Source: Spirochaetota bacterium | GTDB taxonomy: Bacteria > Spirochaetota > UBA4802 > UBA5550 | Length of the DNA stretch: 47,994 nucleotides | Assembly (NCBI GenBank): GCA_025457915.1 | Contig: JALOTL010000021.1 | Span: 1 to 47,994, forward strand | Reading direction: 5' to 3' | Part shown: one piece after another, positions 35,608 through 43,168 of the stretch | Layout of the letters: the number at the start of each line of letters is the position of its first letter | Numbering within the stretch: position 1 is the stretch's first letter | Notes under the pieces: model-generated | Seen by the model: the letters and a program-made list of their open reading frames with translations, nothing else | Database searches by the model: none | What the model was told of the DNA's origin: nothing | Translations under genes and position numbers: made by a program

Positions 35608-36642
35608 AGACCTGGCTGAATATTCGCGCACCTTTTCCGCGGCATCATATCCAGAAACGACCAGGGGGTCGATCCCGGATCTCATGAGTCGTATCCTGAG
35701 GAATTCCATCTGCGTGTTTCTCGACGGGCAGCACGAATCCGTGTAAAATATCACCGTTTCAATTCCGTGGTCTCCGAGCATCCTGTAGAGAAGATCGAAC
35801 CTTTCCTGCGCGGGGCGCACGGATGGACAGAGGGGCTTGTATAAATAGGCGTCCAGTATTTCCGCGTACAGGTTTTCCGAGGATTCATTGAACGAAAGAT
35901 CGAATTGCCTCCTGCCGCAGCACATGTCGTCTTCAGCGACGAGACACCCCGCTTCCTCGATTTCATCCAGCACGGAAGGGTCCGCGAGACAGCCGGCGTA
36001 AACCATCGATGGAACCAGTCTGCCGGTAAATGCGCTTTCAGACCGCTGCATTATCCCTGATATGTCTTCAAGAAGCCCGGCGGTGACGGAAGGCGGCAGG
36101 GACTGCGCGGCCGTGAAAAGCCTGAAGAGATCGGCGTTGCCGAGCAGGTCGGGCTTTGATCTCCTTGTCGACGATATCCTCCTGACCATTCTCCTCATGA
36201 GGTTGTATTCCCCGGCCGATGACCTGAGCCTGCCGGGGTCGACGTCGAATTTGATGCCGGCGGACCCGGCCAGCCCGGACAGGCTTTCATGAAGTGCCGC
36301 TGCATGTTCCTCCCCGTAGCCTGCGGTTACATGGAATTCCACAACGTTTGCGCATTCCATTGAAAGCCGTTTCCTGAAAGGGCAGGACGATGGTACGATT
36401 AAAATGTCGTACCAGGAGACCTCGGACCTGTCCGGAACGGCGCAGGGACACGCGCCCGTCCCGCAGTCGATCCTGGATGGAATAATGCCGATCGCGTGCA
36501 GGACCTCGATCGGGACCGAATCGCAGGTCAATCCGGCAATAATCATGCCGGTCCTTTCCCTGAGGCCTTCGAGGACCATCCTTTTCTGGGAGAGGATCTC
36601 GGTCAGCGGTTCGATGATGCCGGATAGCCTTGATTCGTTCAT
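35596..36642 (-). CDS. 2-hydroxyacyl-CoA dehydratase subunit-like protein (HgdB/BcrB family)
   Basis: A 348-residue protein of the HgdB/BcrB/FldBC family, whose members carry a [4Fe-4S] cluster and, with an ATP-dependent activator, drive difficult dehydrations or ring reductions. Family features include VPIEVLHAIGIIPSRI near the N-terminus, Cys87 (VPSSCPFRKRL), a cysteine-rich EDDMCCGRRQFD block and FYTDSCCPSRNTQMEFLRIRL near the end. The second subunit and the activator ATPase that normally accompany it are missing here. It may be an orphan relative with another role, such as electron transfer or activator-independent chemistry. Confidence 0.8.
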   Translation of the reverse strand: MNESRLSGIIEPLTEILSQKRMVLEGLRERTGMIIAGLTCDSVPIEVLHAIGIIPSRIDCGTGACPCAVPDRSEVSWYDILIVPSSCPFRKRLSMECANVVEFHVTAGYGEEHAAALHESLSGLAGSAGIKFDVDPGRLRSSAGEYNLMRRMVRRISSTRRSKPDLLGNADLFRLFTAAQSLPPSVTAGLLEDISGIMQRSESAFTGRLVPSMVYAGCLADPSVLDEIEEAGCLVAEDDMCCGRRQFDLSFNESSENLYAEILDAYLYKPLCPSVRPAQERFDLLYRMLGDHGIETVIFYTDSCCPSRNTQMEFLRIRLMRSGIDPLVVSGYDAAEKVREYSARSLPA

Positions 36643-36668
36643 GATCCACGCGGCCGTTTACTGACCCG

Positions 36669-37379
36669 CTACTTTTTATCGCTTCCGGTAAGCAGGAATT
36701 TCATCGGGTGCTTCTTGAGTTCGTCGGACACATCGTTCAGGGTGACCGCTGTTTTTCTGAAGAGGCTTATTATCTCGAGTATGTCCTTTTGTGAATTGTT
36801 CAGTATGCCGTTTATGTTGGCTATAGCGCCGGAAAGGTTCCCGATCATGCTTTTTATATTCTGCCTGGAATCCACGGTCAGCTGCTTGATCACGTCCGTG
36901 GTGCTCGAGATCGAGGTCAGGAGAACGTGGAGGTCCTGCATGAAAGCCTCCAGGTTGACGTATTCCACCCCTTCTATCACGTCGTACGGCTGAAGAGGTG
37001 CGCCCCTTTTTTCAGGGTTCCTGAGCTCTATGACCGGGTCGCCGAGGATGTTCTGGTTCTGTATCACGGCGGAGCAGTCCTCGTACAGGTCGACGCTTTT
37101 CGTGATCCTCATCACGGCCAGGAAGTGCAGGGCGGGCTTGTACTGCGGCTCTATCGAAACGATCTTGCCTATCTCGTAACCCTTGACCCTGACCGGGGTT
37201 CCCTTGGCAACCGAGCTGATGCTGTCGATTTTAAGGTAAACGTCGTACGTGGGGCCGGTAAGCGAGTACCCGAGCTTGAGGACCACAAGCAGGAGGACTA
37301 TGGCGACTGGAACGGCAATGAAAAGTGCCACCCTAATTTCGTTTTTATCCAGCTTTAATATTTTATTCAGCTTTATCAT
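36669..37379 (-). CDS. mlaD: MlaD-type MCE-domain protein
   Basis: A 236-residue periplasmic lipid-binding component of an Mla/Mce transporter. A single N-terminal membrane helix (residues 17-37) anchors it; the MCE domain follows (about 44-125, TYDVYLKIDSISSVAKGTPVRVKGYEIGKI). After it comes a helical region (about 130-225) that probably forms the hexamer tunnel. It is the third gene of the mlaE-mlaF-mlaD operon, starting 11 bases after mlaF. Such systems move phospholipids between the inner and outer membranes. mlaB and mlaC were not seen. Confidence 0.9.
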   Translation of the reverse strand: MIKLNKILKLDKNEIRVALFIAVPVAIVLLLVVLKLGYSLTGPTYDVYLKIDSISSVAKGTPVRVKGYEIGKIVSIEPQYKPALHFLAVMRITKSVDLYEDCSAVIQNQNILGDPVIELRNPEKRGAPLQPYDVIEGVEYVNLEAFMQDLHVLLTSISSTTDVIKQLTVDSRQNIKSMIGNLSGAIANINGILNNSQKDILEIISLFRKTAVTLNDVSDELKKHPMKFLLTGSDKK

Positions 37380-37390
37380 GTCATTGCGCC

Positions 37391-38146
37391 TTATATCATT
37401 TTCATCGGACCGCTTACGCCGATGTTCCGGTATCCGGCTATCAGGGGGTCTCCGCTATTAATGAAGTCTTCCCTGCCGCCGTCGAATACGATCCTTCCCC
37501 TGTTAAGCATAATAAACCTTTGCATGAAATCAATAAATTTTTCCGGCCTGTGGGTGATAAAAATGGCCGTTTTATCCGCATTCGACAGCCATCCGGCCAC
37601 TCTTTCCGCAAGGCCTACCATGTCGACGGGCGATATGTCGCCGAAAGTCCATTCCATTATGAGGATCTCCGGGTCAAGCGCGATGGCCCTGGCGTAAGCG
37701 GTTTTCAGCACCTCTGACGGGGCAAGGTCGATCGGCCGCGAATCCCTGCAATGATCGAGCCCCTCCTCCCTTATGATGCGGTCCACCAGCTTCGAAACGT
37801 CGTCCGGTTCCATCCCGGTATGATATTGCACGGGAAGGGCTATATTTTCAGTCACCGACATGTTGCTGATTAGACCGAATTCCCTTTGGACGTAGCCCAG
37901 CCTGCTTCTGTAGTTCATGAGGGACATGTAATCGAAATCGTTTACACTCACCCCCATGAAGTATACCCGGCCGGGGAACCCCCTGTCGAGATAAAGAACC
38001 GCCCTGACCAGCTGGTCGATCCCGGAATTTTCCGGACCGAATACGGCAATTTTTTCGCCGCGGAAGATCTCGAGACGGATGTCCTTAAGAATGCATGTCT
38101 CCGCACCGGTCGTTTCGATTTTTAGTATCGGATCTTCAGTCTGCAT
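37391..38146 (-). CDS. mlaF: MlaF-like ABC ATPase with degenerate nucleotide-binding motifs
   Basis: A 251-residue ATPase-fold protein between the permease and MCE genes of an Mla operon. The Walker A site reads GPENSGIDQ (37-45), so the essential Lys and Ser/Thr are Ile43 and Asp44. The signature is LAPSE (141-145) instead of LSGGQ. Walker B is ILIMEW (161-166), with the Asp-Glu pair replaced by Glu-Trp. The Q-loop Gln87 and switch His199 (FITHRPE) remain. The frame is open and full length, so this is not an ordinary decayed gene. The protein probably cannot hydrolyse ATP in the usual way; it may be a structural pseudo-ATPase, or work with another ATPase subunit encoded elsewhere. Confidence 0.85.
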   Translation of the reverse strand: MQTEDPILKIETTGAETCILKDIRLEIFRGEKIAVFGPENSGIDQLVRAVLYLDRGFPGRVYFMGVSVNDFDYMSLMNYRSRLGYVQREFGLISNMSVTENIALPVQYHTGMEPDDVSKLVDRIIREEGLDHCRDSRPIDLAPSEVLKTAYARAIALDPEILIMEWTFGDISPVDMVGLAERVAGWLSNADKTAIFITHRPEKFIDFMQRFIMLNRGRIVFDGGREDFINSGDPLIAGYRNIGVSGPMKMI

Positions 38147-38153
38147 GCCTTGC

Positions 38154-38972
38154 TCATATGAAATAGAATATCAGAGACACTGCCGCGTTGACGCCGAAAA
38201 CGACGAGCGTCGTCCTTATCACGGCCCTTGAAACATATATCGGGACCTCGAATTTCGAGGCCGGTTTGAAACCGTAGTAACAGCAGACCAGCGGTATCAA
38301 AACACCGTAGAGAAGGCTTTTCAGGACGGTGGAGACCAGGTCGTTGAAGCTGAACGCCTTGAGGAGCTTTATGAAAAAAATCTCGAGGGGAATATATGCC
38401 ACGGTCCTTGAAATGATGTATCCGCCGAGAAAGGCTATAAGGTCGAAGAAAATTATCAGGGAAAATATCGAGAGTATCGACGCCATTATCCTCGGGAATA
38501 CTATGTACAGTTTTGTGTCGATTCCCATCGCCTCGAGCGACAGAAGTTCGCTGGACCATTTCTGCGTGGCTATCTCGGTTGTTATCGCCGACCCGGACCT
38601 GGTTATGACTATCAGCGCAGTTGAAAGCGGGCCCAGCTCCCTCGCGATTATTATGACCATGAGGTTGCCGAAAAAGTCCTGGAGCCCGTACTGGGGAAGG
38701 TTGGACATCGACTGGATGATTACAGTGCCGCCGACCAGTATCGCGATTGAAGCGACTACCGGTATGGCATGTATCCCCGTGAACCTGGTCTGGTTAAGGA
38801 TGATTGAATAGACGGCCCTGAACCTCAGTTTCCTGAACGACCTGAAGGAAAGAATGATGTCCTGAATGTACGATCTGAACTCGTTGAACCCCGCAAGCGC
38901 CCCTTTTGATTTTTTTATCAGGTACGCGGCCGGGGCGGTCGAAATGATCGTTTCTTTCAATAACGGGAACAT
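38154..38972 (-). CDS. mlaE: MlaE-type lipid-transport permease
   Basis: A 272-residue inner-membrane protein with about five helices. The diagnostic MlaE block is present: ARELGPLSTALIVITRSGSAITTEIATQKWSSELLSLEAMGIDT (about 110-155). This segment includes the coupling helix contacted by the ATPase. It is the first gene of the mlaE-mlaF-mlaD operon, seven bases before mlaF. Its motifs are intact, which contrasts with the degenerate ATPase. Confidence 0.92.
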   Translation of the reverse strand: MFPLLKETIISTAPAAYLIKKSKGALAGFNEFRSYIQDIILSFRSFRKLRFRAVYSIILNQTRFTGIHAIPVVASIAILVGGTVIIQSMSNLPQYGLQDFFGNLMVIIIARELGPLSTALIVITRSGSAITTEIATQKWSSELLSLEAMGIDTKLYIVFPRIMASILSIFSLIIFFDLIAFLGGYIISRTVAYIPLEIFFIKLLKAFSFNDLVSTVLKSLLYGVLIPLVCCYYGFKPASKFEVPIYVSRAVIRTTLVVFGVNAAVSLIFYFI

Positions 38973-39085
38973 GTCAATAGGGGGCCATACCGCGATTTTT
39001 TTATCAATAACAATTTTGATTTTTCATGCAGTCCAAGGCAAAACATCACCGCCTTGAGGAAAAGCTCAGCCGGAACCAGTTTTAA

Positions 39086-39114
39086 TTGACAAACGGAATG
39101 ATATGGATTATTCT
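39086..39114 (+). promoter_or_regulatory. Promoter for the ECF sigma factor operon
   Basis: TTGACA (39086-39091) and TATTCT (39109-39114) are spaced by 17 bases. Transcription would start near 39121, leaving only about eight leader bases before the ATG, so the sigma gene may be nearly leaderless; no ribosome site is visible. Confidence 0.5.
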
Positions 39115-39128
39115 TCTCACCGATAATC

Positions 39129-39680
39129 ATGATTGAGAAAAATAAACTCAGCGAAATCTACGATCTGTATTCGCGTGAAATATACGCCTATATAGCCGGC
39201 TATGTCTGCATAAGGGAAACGGCCGAAGACCTTCTTCATGATACATTCGTCAGGCTCATAAACTACACGCTCAGCCACGATCTCGACCTGTCGAACATAA
39301 GGGCCTTTATGTATAAAATCGCAAGGAATCTCTGCATAGATCATGCAAGGAAGGAAAAAAAGACCGGCGCGGACACCATCCCTGATGAAACGCCCGGCAG
39401 GGATTTTTCCACGCACGGCGACATGGAATACGAGGAGCTGAAAGGGAAAATCGAATCCCTGCTGGAAAAGATGGACGAAGTCTCAAGGTCCGTATTCATA
39501 ATGAGGACAAGGCTCAAAATACCATTCAGGGACATTTCCGAATCGCTGGGCATATCAGAAAGAACGGCAAAAAGAAAAATGAGCGATACGCTGGCGTATC
39601 TTTCGAAATCACTGGTAAAAGCCGGGTTTTTGCTTCTCCTGGCGTTTTTGATGGCATTTTTGGCCTGGATTTTCGTTTAA
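39129..39680 (+). CDS. ECF sigma factor with a C-terminal membrane helix
   Basis: A 183-residue sigma-70-family protein. Sigma region 2 is at residues 8-75 (LYDLYSREIYAYIAGYV... AEDLLHDTFVRLINY... AFMYKIARNLCIDHAR). Region 4 lies at about 110-160 (MDEVSRSVFIMRTRLKIPFRDISESLGISERTAKRKMSDTLAYLSK). After region 4 comes a clear hydrophobic segment (AGFLLLLAFLMAFLAWIFV, 165-183) that ends the protein, so the sigma factor is probably tethered to the inner membrane by its tail. The FecR-like gene that follows after 18 bases is its likely regulator. Confidence 0.85.
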   Translation: MIEKNKLSEIYDLYSREIYAYIAGYVCIRETAEDLLHDTFVRLINYTLSHDLDLSNIRAFMYKIARNLCIDHARKEKKTGADTIPDETPGRDFSTHGDMEYEELKGKIESLLEKMDEVSRSVFIMRTRLKIPFRDISESLGISERTAKRKMSDTLAYLSKSLVKAGFLLLLAFLMAFLAWIFV

Positions 39681-39698
39681 TAATCAGGAAGGGCATTT

Positions 39699-40814
39699 TT
39701 GTACAAACACGCTAAAAAGAAACAGATGATTGAACTGGCTTCCGGCATACTGGAAGGCAGGAAAGGGGAAATACTGTCATCGCACATGGAAAAATGCCGC
39801 GACTGCAGGGATGAATACAATCGCCTGTGCAGGATCATGGCCGCATATTCATTCCGTGAGGCCGATCCCGCCCCAGCGCTCAAGTCGCGGGTCATGGATT
39901 CATACGACAGGATTGCCTCTGTTTCGCCGTCTGCGGAAATCAGACCGGTTCGTACGGGCATGTCAACCGGGCTTAAAATCCTTCTTCCCGCAATGGCCGC
40001 GGCCGCGCTGATCCTGTCCATCCTGGTGTTCATAAGGCCCTGGAAAACCCCGTATACCGGGCATATCGCTATGACCGTCGATTCAGTCAGGGGCCAATCG
40101 ACCCTGGACGGATCAAAAACGGAAGCCGGCGGTCAGATCGGCGCCGGATCAGTAATAAGGACGGGCGCCGGATCCTTCGTCAGGATAAGGCTTGGCGCCG
40201 CCATGGAAATAACTTGCGCGGGGGACACGACGCTGGCGGTTGAAAGCGATGGAAATCAAGCGGCCCGCATTCTCACGTTCGTCCTTAAGCAGGGCGCTGT
40301 CCTTTCCAGGTCGAACCGCCTGACCGGCATGGCATACAGGTACAGGACCCCCGGGGCGGTCCTGGAGCCGGTGGGTACGGAGTTCGTCCTGGCCGCTCTG
40401 GGAAAGAGGACCGAGGTCCGCGTGCTTGAAGGCCGCGTGAGGCTCACCCATTCAGGAGGGGAGACGGAGATACCCGGGGGACCGGGCGTAATCCGTGTCG
40501 ATGACGGGAAGATACGGTCCCGCCATGCCGACGGGAAGGACGGCGATCTGTATGAATCGCTGAAGGACATGGAGCCAAAAAAAGGAGCGACAGACCGGAA
40601 AAAAGGGCCGGAAAAAACAGGGGCCATTCTTCAGGAAAAAACCAGACCTGCCATGGAAACGGTTAAGCCTGAAGCGGCGGAGGAAAATACCGCGGCAGAT
40701 GTAAAGGCAAGGGAAGAGCGGGAAAAGGAAAAAGAAGCGATAAAGAAACGGGAAAAAAGGGAAAAGATAGGCGAGATAAAGAGCGATTCGAGAAGGTTCA
40801 GGATGACCAGGTAG
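39699..40814 (+). CDS. Zinc-finger anti-sigma / FecR-domain membrane protein
   Basis: A 371-residue protein that combines two regulator modules. The cytoplasmic N-terminus has a zinc-binding anti-sigma (ZAS-like) motif, His29-xxx-Cys33-xx-Cys36 (SHMEKCRDCRDEYNRLC). A membrane helix follows (92-112). The outside part has a FecR domain (about 122-280, with DGSKTEAGGQIGAGSVIRTGAGSFVRI and GTEFVLAALGKRTEVRVLEGRVRL). A highly charged Lys/Glu tail (about 285-371) ends the protein. The start is a TTG with AGGAAGGG upstream. It most likely holds the upstream ECF sigma factor inactive until an envelope signal is sensed by the FecR part. Confidence 0.82.
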   Translation: MYKHAKKKQMIELASGILEGRKGEILSSHMEKCRDCRDEYNRLCRIMAAYSFREADPAPALKSRVMDSYDRIASVSPSAEIRPVRTGMSTGLKILLPAMAAAALILSILVFIRPWKTPYTGHIAMTVDSVRGQSTLDGSKTEAGGQIGAGSVIRTGAGSFVRIRLGAAMEITCAGDTTLAVESDGNQAARILTFVLKQGAVLSRSNRLTGMAYRYRTPGAVLEPVGTEFVLAALGKRTEVRVLEGRVRLTHSGGETEIPGGPGVIRVDDGKIRSRHADGKDGDLYESLKDMEPKKGATDRKKGPEKTGAILQEKTRPAMETVKPEAAEENTAADVKAREEREKEKEAIKKREKREKIGEIKSDSRRFRMTR

Positions 40815-40821
40815 TTACCGG

Positions 40822-41922
40822 TTAAAGAATCAATGACGCGCTCAGGTTGAGATTGTGGTGGAGGTATGAGTTGTTCTCCTCGGAATTCAGGAGGTTGGGG
40901 TTCCCGCTTTTTTTTATGACCGTTGAAAAATTCCTGATCTGGTATAATTTATTCAAAAGATCGAAGATCCTGTCGAACATCTGCATGGAAGGGGCCATGT
41001 AATCGGTTACATTGTATCCGGCGGATATCTTAACCCTCTCGAACAGCTTCAGGGTGAACCCGATGTCCCCCCCGATTATATCGTAATCGACCGAATCCCT
41101 TCCCGCGGTCATTCCCAGCGAAATGGTGAGCTGCCTGACTGGCTCGAAGTTCATGCCGAGCCTTCCCGTGTCCTGCGCGTACCTGAATATGGCGGGAAGC
41201 GTCTTGATCCTGCCGTACCCGTGCCAGAACCTGTTCAGCCTGCGTTCGTAGCCCAGGTCTATCCCTAATTTTTCTGTTATGTATATGTTCAGTTCTCCTC
41301 CGAAGTTGTAATCGGAGCTGTGCTTCGTTTTTATCCAGAACGGGAACCATGGCTGGCCGAGATTAAAATAGTCTTTCAGCACGATTTCACTGATGGTTTC
41401 ATGGAGGTTGGGAGAGAAATCATAAACCGTGTTCCGCATGTTGAACGTTCCGCCGACGGAGAATTTTTCAAAGTTGAGGAAAAGACCGCCAGTAAAATCG
41501 TGGTTTTTGAAATCCAGGTCCCTGCTGCTCGAATAAAGATAGTCGCCAGAAAGCTCGATGATTTCGTGCGGATAAAGCGATAAGGATGCCCTGGGCTGCA
41601 CCAGCTTGATTTTTTTGAATTTTCCAAGTCCGTCCGGTATCTGGTAGTCGAGTATCCCGGATGCGTTTGTTTTTATCCTGAAATACTTGCGGGTGTATCT
41701 GAACTCGGCGAAGGGCTGGGATTGGAAATTGGACGGGGCTATGCCTGATGAATATTGCCCTTTGAATCCCGTTTCAAAAGAGAACGTTTTTATTTTTTCC
41801 CCGTCGGATTCTTTTATTTTTTCGGCCGTATCCGTTTCGTTTTCGGCGCCGAGTCGGAACGGGGCCGCAGGCAGAGAGAGCGCCAAGAATATCGTGAGTA
41901 TTGTTTTTATGGATTTCATCAT
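40822..41922 (-). CDS. Predicted outer-membrane beta-barrel protein
   Basis: A 366-residue protein with a signal peptide (MMKSIKTILTIFLALSLPAAP, cleaved near residue 21-26) followed by alternating aromatic/polar strands throughout (FSFETGFKGQYSS, FAEFRYTRKYFRIKTNASG, HEIIELSGDYLYSS, FGGELNIYITEKLGIDLGYERR). No plug or enzyme domain is present, and no specific family was recognised. It converges on the FecR gene with a seven-base gap; being next to an ECF/FecR unit it might be a target, but it is on the opposite strand. Confidence 0.6.
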   Translation of the reverse strand: MMKSIKTILTIFLALSLPAAPFRLGAENETDTAEKIKESDGEKIKTFSFETGFKGQYSSGIAPSNFQSQPFAEFRYTRKYFRIKTNASGILDYQIPDGLGKFKKIKLVQPRASLSLYPHEIIELSGDYLYSSSRDLDFKNHDFTGGLFLNFEKFSVGGTFNMRNTVYDFSPNLHETISEIVLKDYFNLGQPWFPFWIKTKHSSDYNFGGELNIYITEKLGIDLGYERRLNRFWHGYGRIKTLPAIFRYAQDTGRLGMNFEPVRQLTISLGMTAGRDSVDYDIIGGDIGFTLKLFERVKISAGYNVTDYMAPSMQMFDRIFDLLNKLYQIRNFSTVIKKSGNPNLLNSEENNSYLHHNLNLSASLIL

Positions 41923-42066
41923 CCGGCCATAACTTTAAAACATAATTTTTCGAATGAACGGTTACCGTTTTTTAAAATTTTAATGGACTGCCGGTCCGGT
42001 AAATGGTTTGACATGATCATATCAGCGGTAAGAGTCAACCAATAATTATGGTTTGCGGGGTTCTTT

Positions 42067-43143
42067 TTGGACATTAAATACAGAAACATAACGGTCAGGG
42101 CCGGCAGGGCCGCCCGGAAGCTCATAAAAGAGAGCGGGTTCAACTGGGACATGGTGGATGTGATGGCCGGCGCTTCCGGAGGGCCCAAGTGGCTCGTACT
42201 TTCCGGGCTCGACAGGCTGATATTCCCACGGTTCAGAAAAAGGAAGAGGCCGCTTTTTCTTCTCGGGTCCTCCATCGGTTCATGGAGGTTTGCGGCGTCC
42301 TCGTGCCCGGATTTTGAAAAGGCATACGGGGCCTTCGAGGACTCCTACCTGATGCAGAGCTATTCGGCAAAACCATCGCCCGGGGATGTGACGGACGAGG
42401 CAGTCAAAATTATGGACGCCTTTTTCGGCGATAAGGCATCAGGCTGCCTGGTTCACCCGTACCTCAGGCTGAACATTCTTTCTGTAAGATGCAGGGGGAT
42501 TGCGGCGTCTGAAAATAAATTATTGATGGGAGCGGGCGTCGCGGCGGCCGCCGCGCTCAACGCAGCAAGCAGGAAAAGCCTGGGGTTCTTTTTCGAGAGG
42601 GCGCTTTTTTACGACCCGAGGGACATTCCGCCGTTTTTCAATATGACTGATTTCCCGATTTCAAGGATACCCCTGGATCCGGGAAACATCAGGGACGCGG
42701 TCCTTTCATCTGGATCGATCCCGCTCGTCATGTCCGGGATCTCGGGAATAAAAGGCGCGGCTCCCGGCACCTACAGGGACGGCGGGATAATAGACTATAA
42801 CCTGGACGTGCCTTTCTCCACGGGGAATGGAAGGCTGGTTTTCTACCCGCATTATTCAGAAAGGGTGGTCCCGGGATGGTTCGACAAGAACCTCGGCTGG
42901 AGAAGGCCGTCGCCCGTTAATTACGACAGCGTGGTCATGGTATCGCCATCAGCCTTTTTCGTGTCGAACCTGCCGTATGGAAAGGTCCCGGACAGAAAGG
43001 ACTTCAGGATGTTCGCCGGCAGGGACGATGATAGAATATCGTACTGGAGGACGGTCCTCGGGGAAAGTGCCAGGCTGGCCGATGAATTTTTCGATGCGGT
43101 AAGGACCGGACGGTTGGCCGATATCTCCGGGACCTTTGAATGA
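42067..43143 (+). CDS. Patatin-like phospholipase (cytoplasmic, unanchored)
   Basis: A 358-residue patatin-type lipid acyl hydrolase. It has an oxyanion-type loop (MAGASGGPKWLVL, 33-45), nucleophile Ser69 in GSSIG (67-71) and catalytic Asp238 in YRDGGIIDYN. There is no signal peptide or membrane segment, so it should act inside the cell, unlike the PlpD-like protein at 18-20 kb. The start is TTG (42067) with GCGGGG upstream; other starts cannot be excluded. Substrate is unknown. Confidence 0.82.
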   Translation: MDIKYRNITVRAGRAARKLIKESGFNWDMVDVMAGASGGPKWLVLSGLDRLIFPRFRKRKRPLFLLGSSIGSWRFAASSCPDFEKAYGAFEDSYLMQSYSAKPSPGDVTDEAVKIMDAFFGDKASGCLVHPYLRLNILSVRCRGIAASENKLLMGAGVAAAAALNAASRKSLGFFFERALFYDPRDIPPFFNMTDFPISRIPLDPGNIRDAVLSSGSIPLVMSGISGIKGAAPGTYRDGGIIDYNLDVPFSTGNGRLVFYPHYSERVVPGWFDKNLGWRRPSPVNYDSVVMVSPSAFFVSNLPYGKVPDRKDFRMFAGRDDDRISYWRTVLGESARLADEFFDAVRTGRLADISGTFE

Positions 43144-43168
43144 ATCCGCCGCGGCTTAATTAATTTAT

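Noticed and set aside
37391-38146. MlaF as a pseudogene
   Set aside because: The frame is full length, keeps the Q-loop and switch His, and is correctly spaced in the operon, so functional divergence is more likely than decay.
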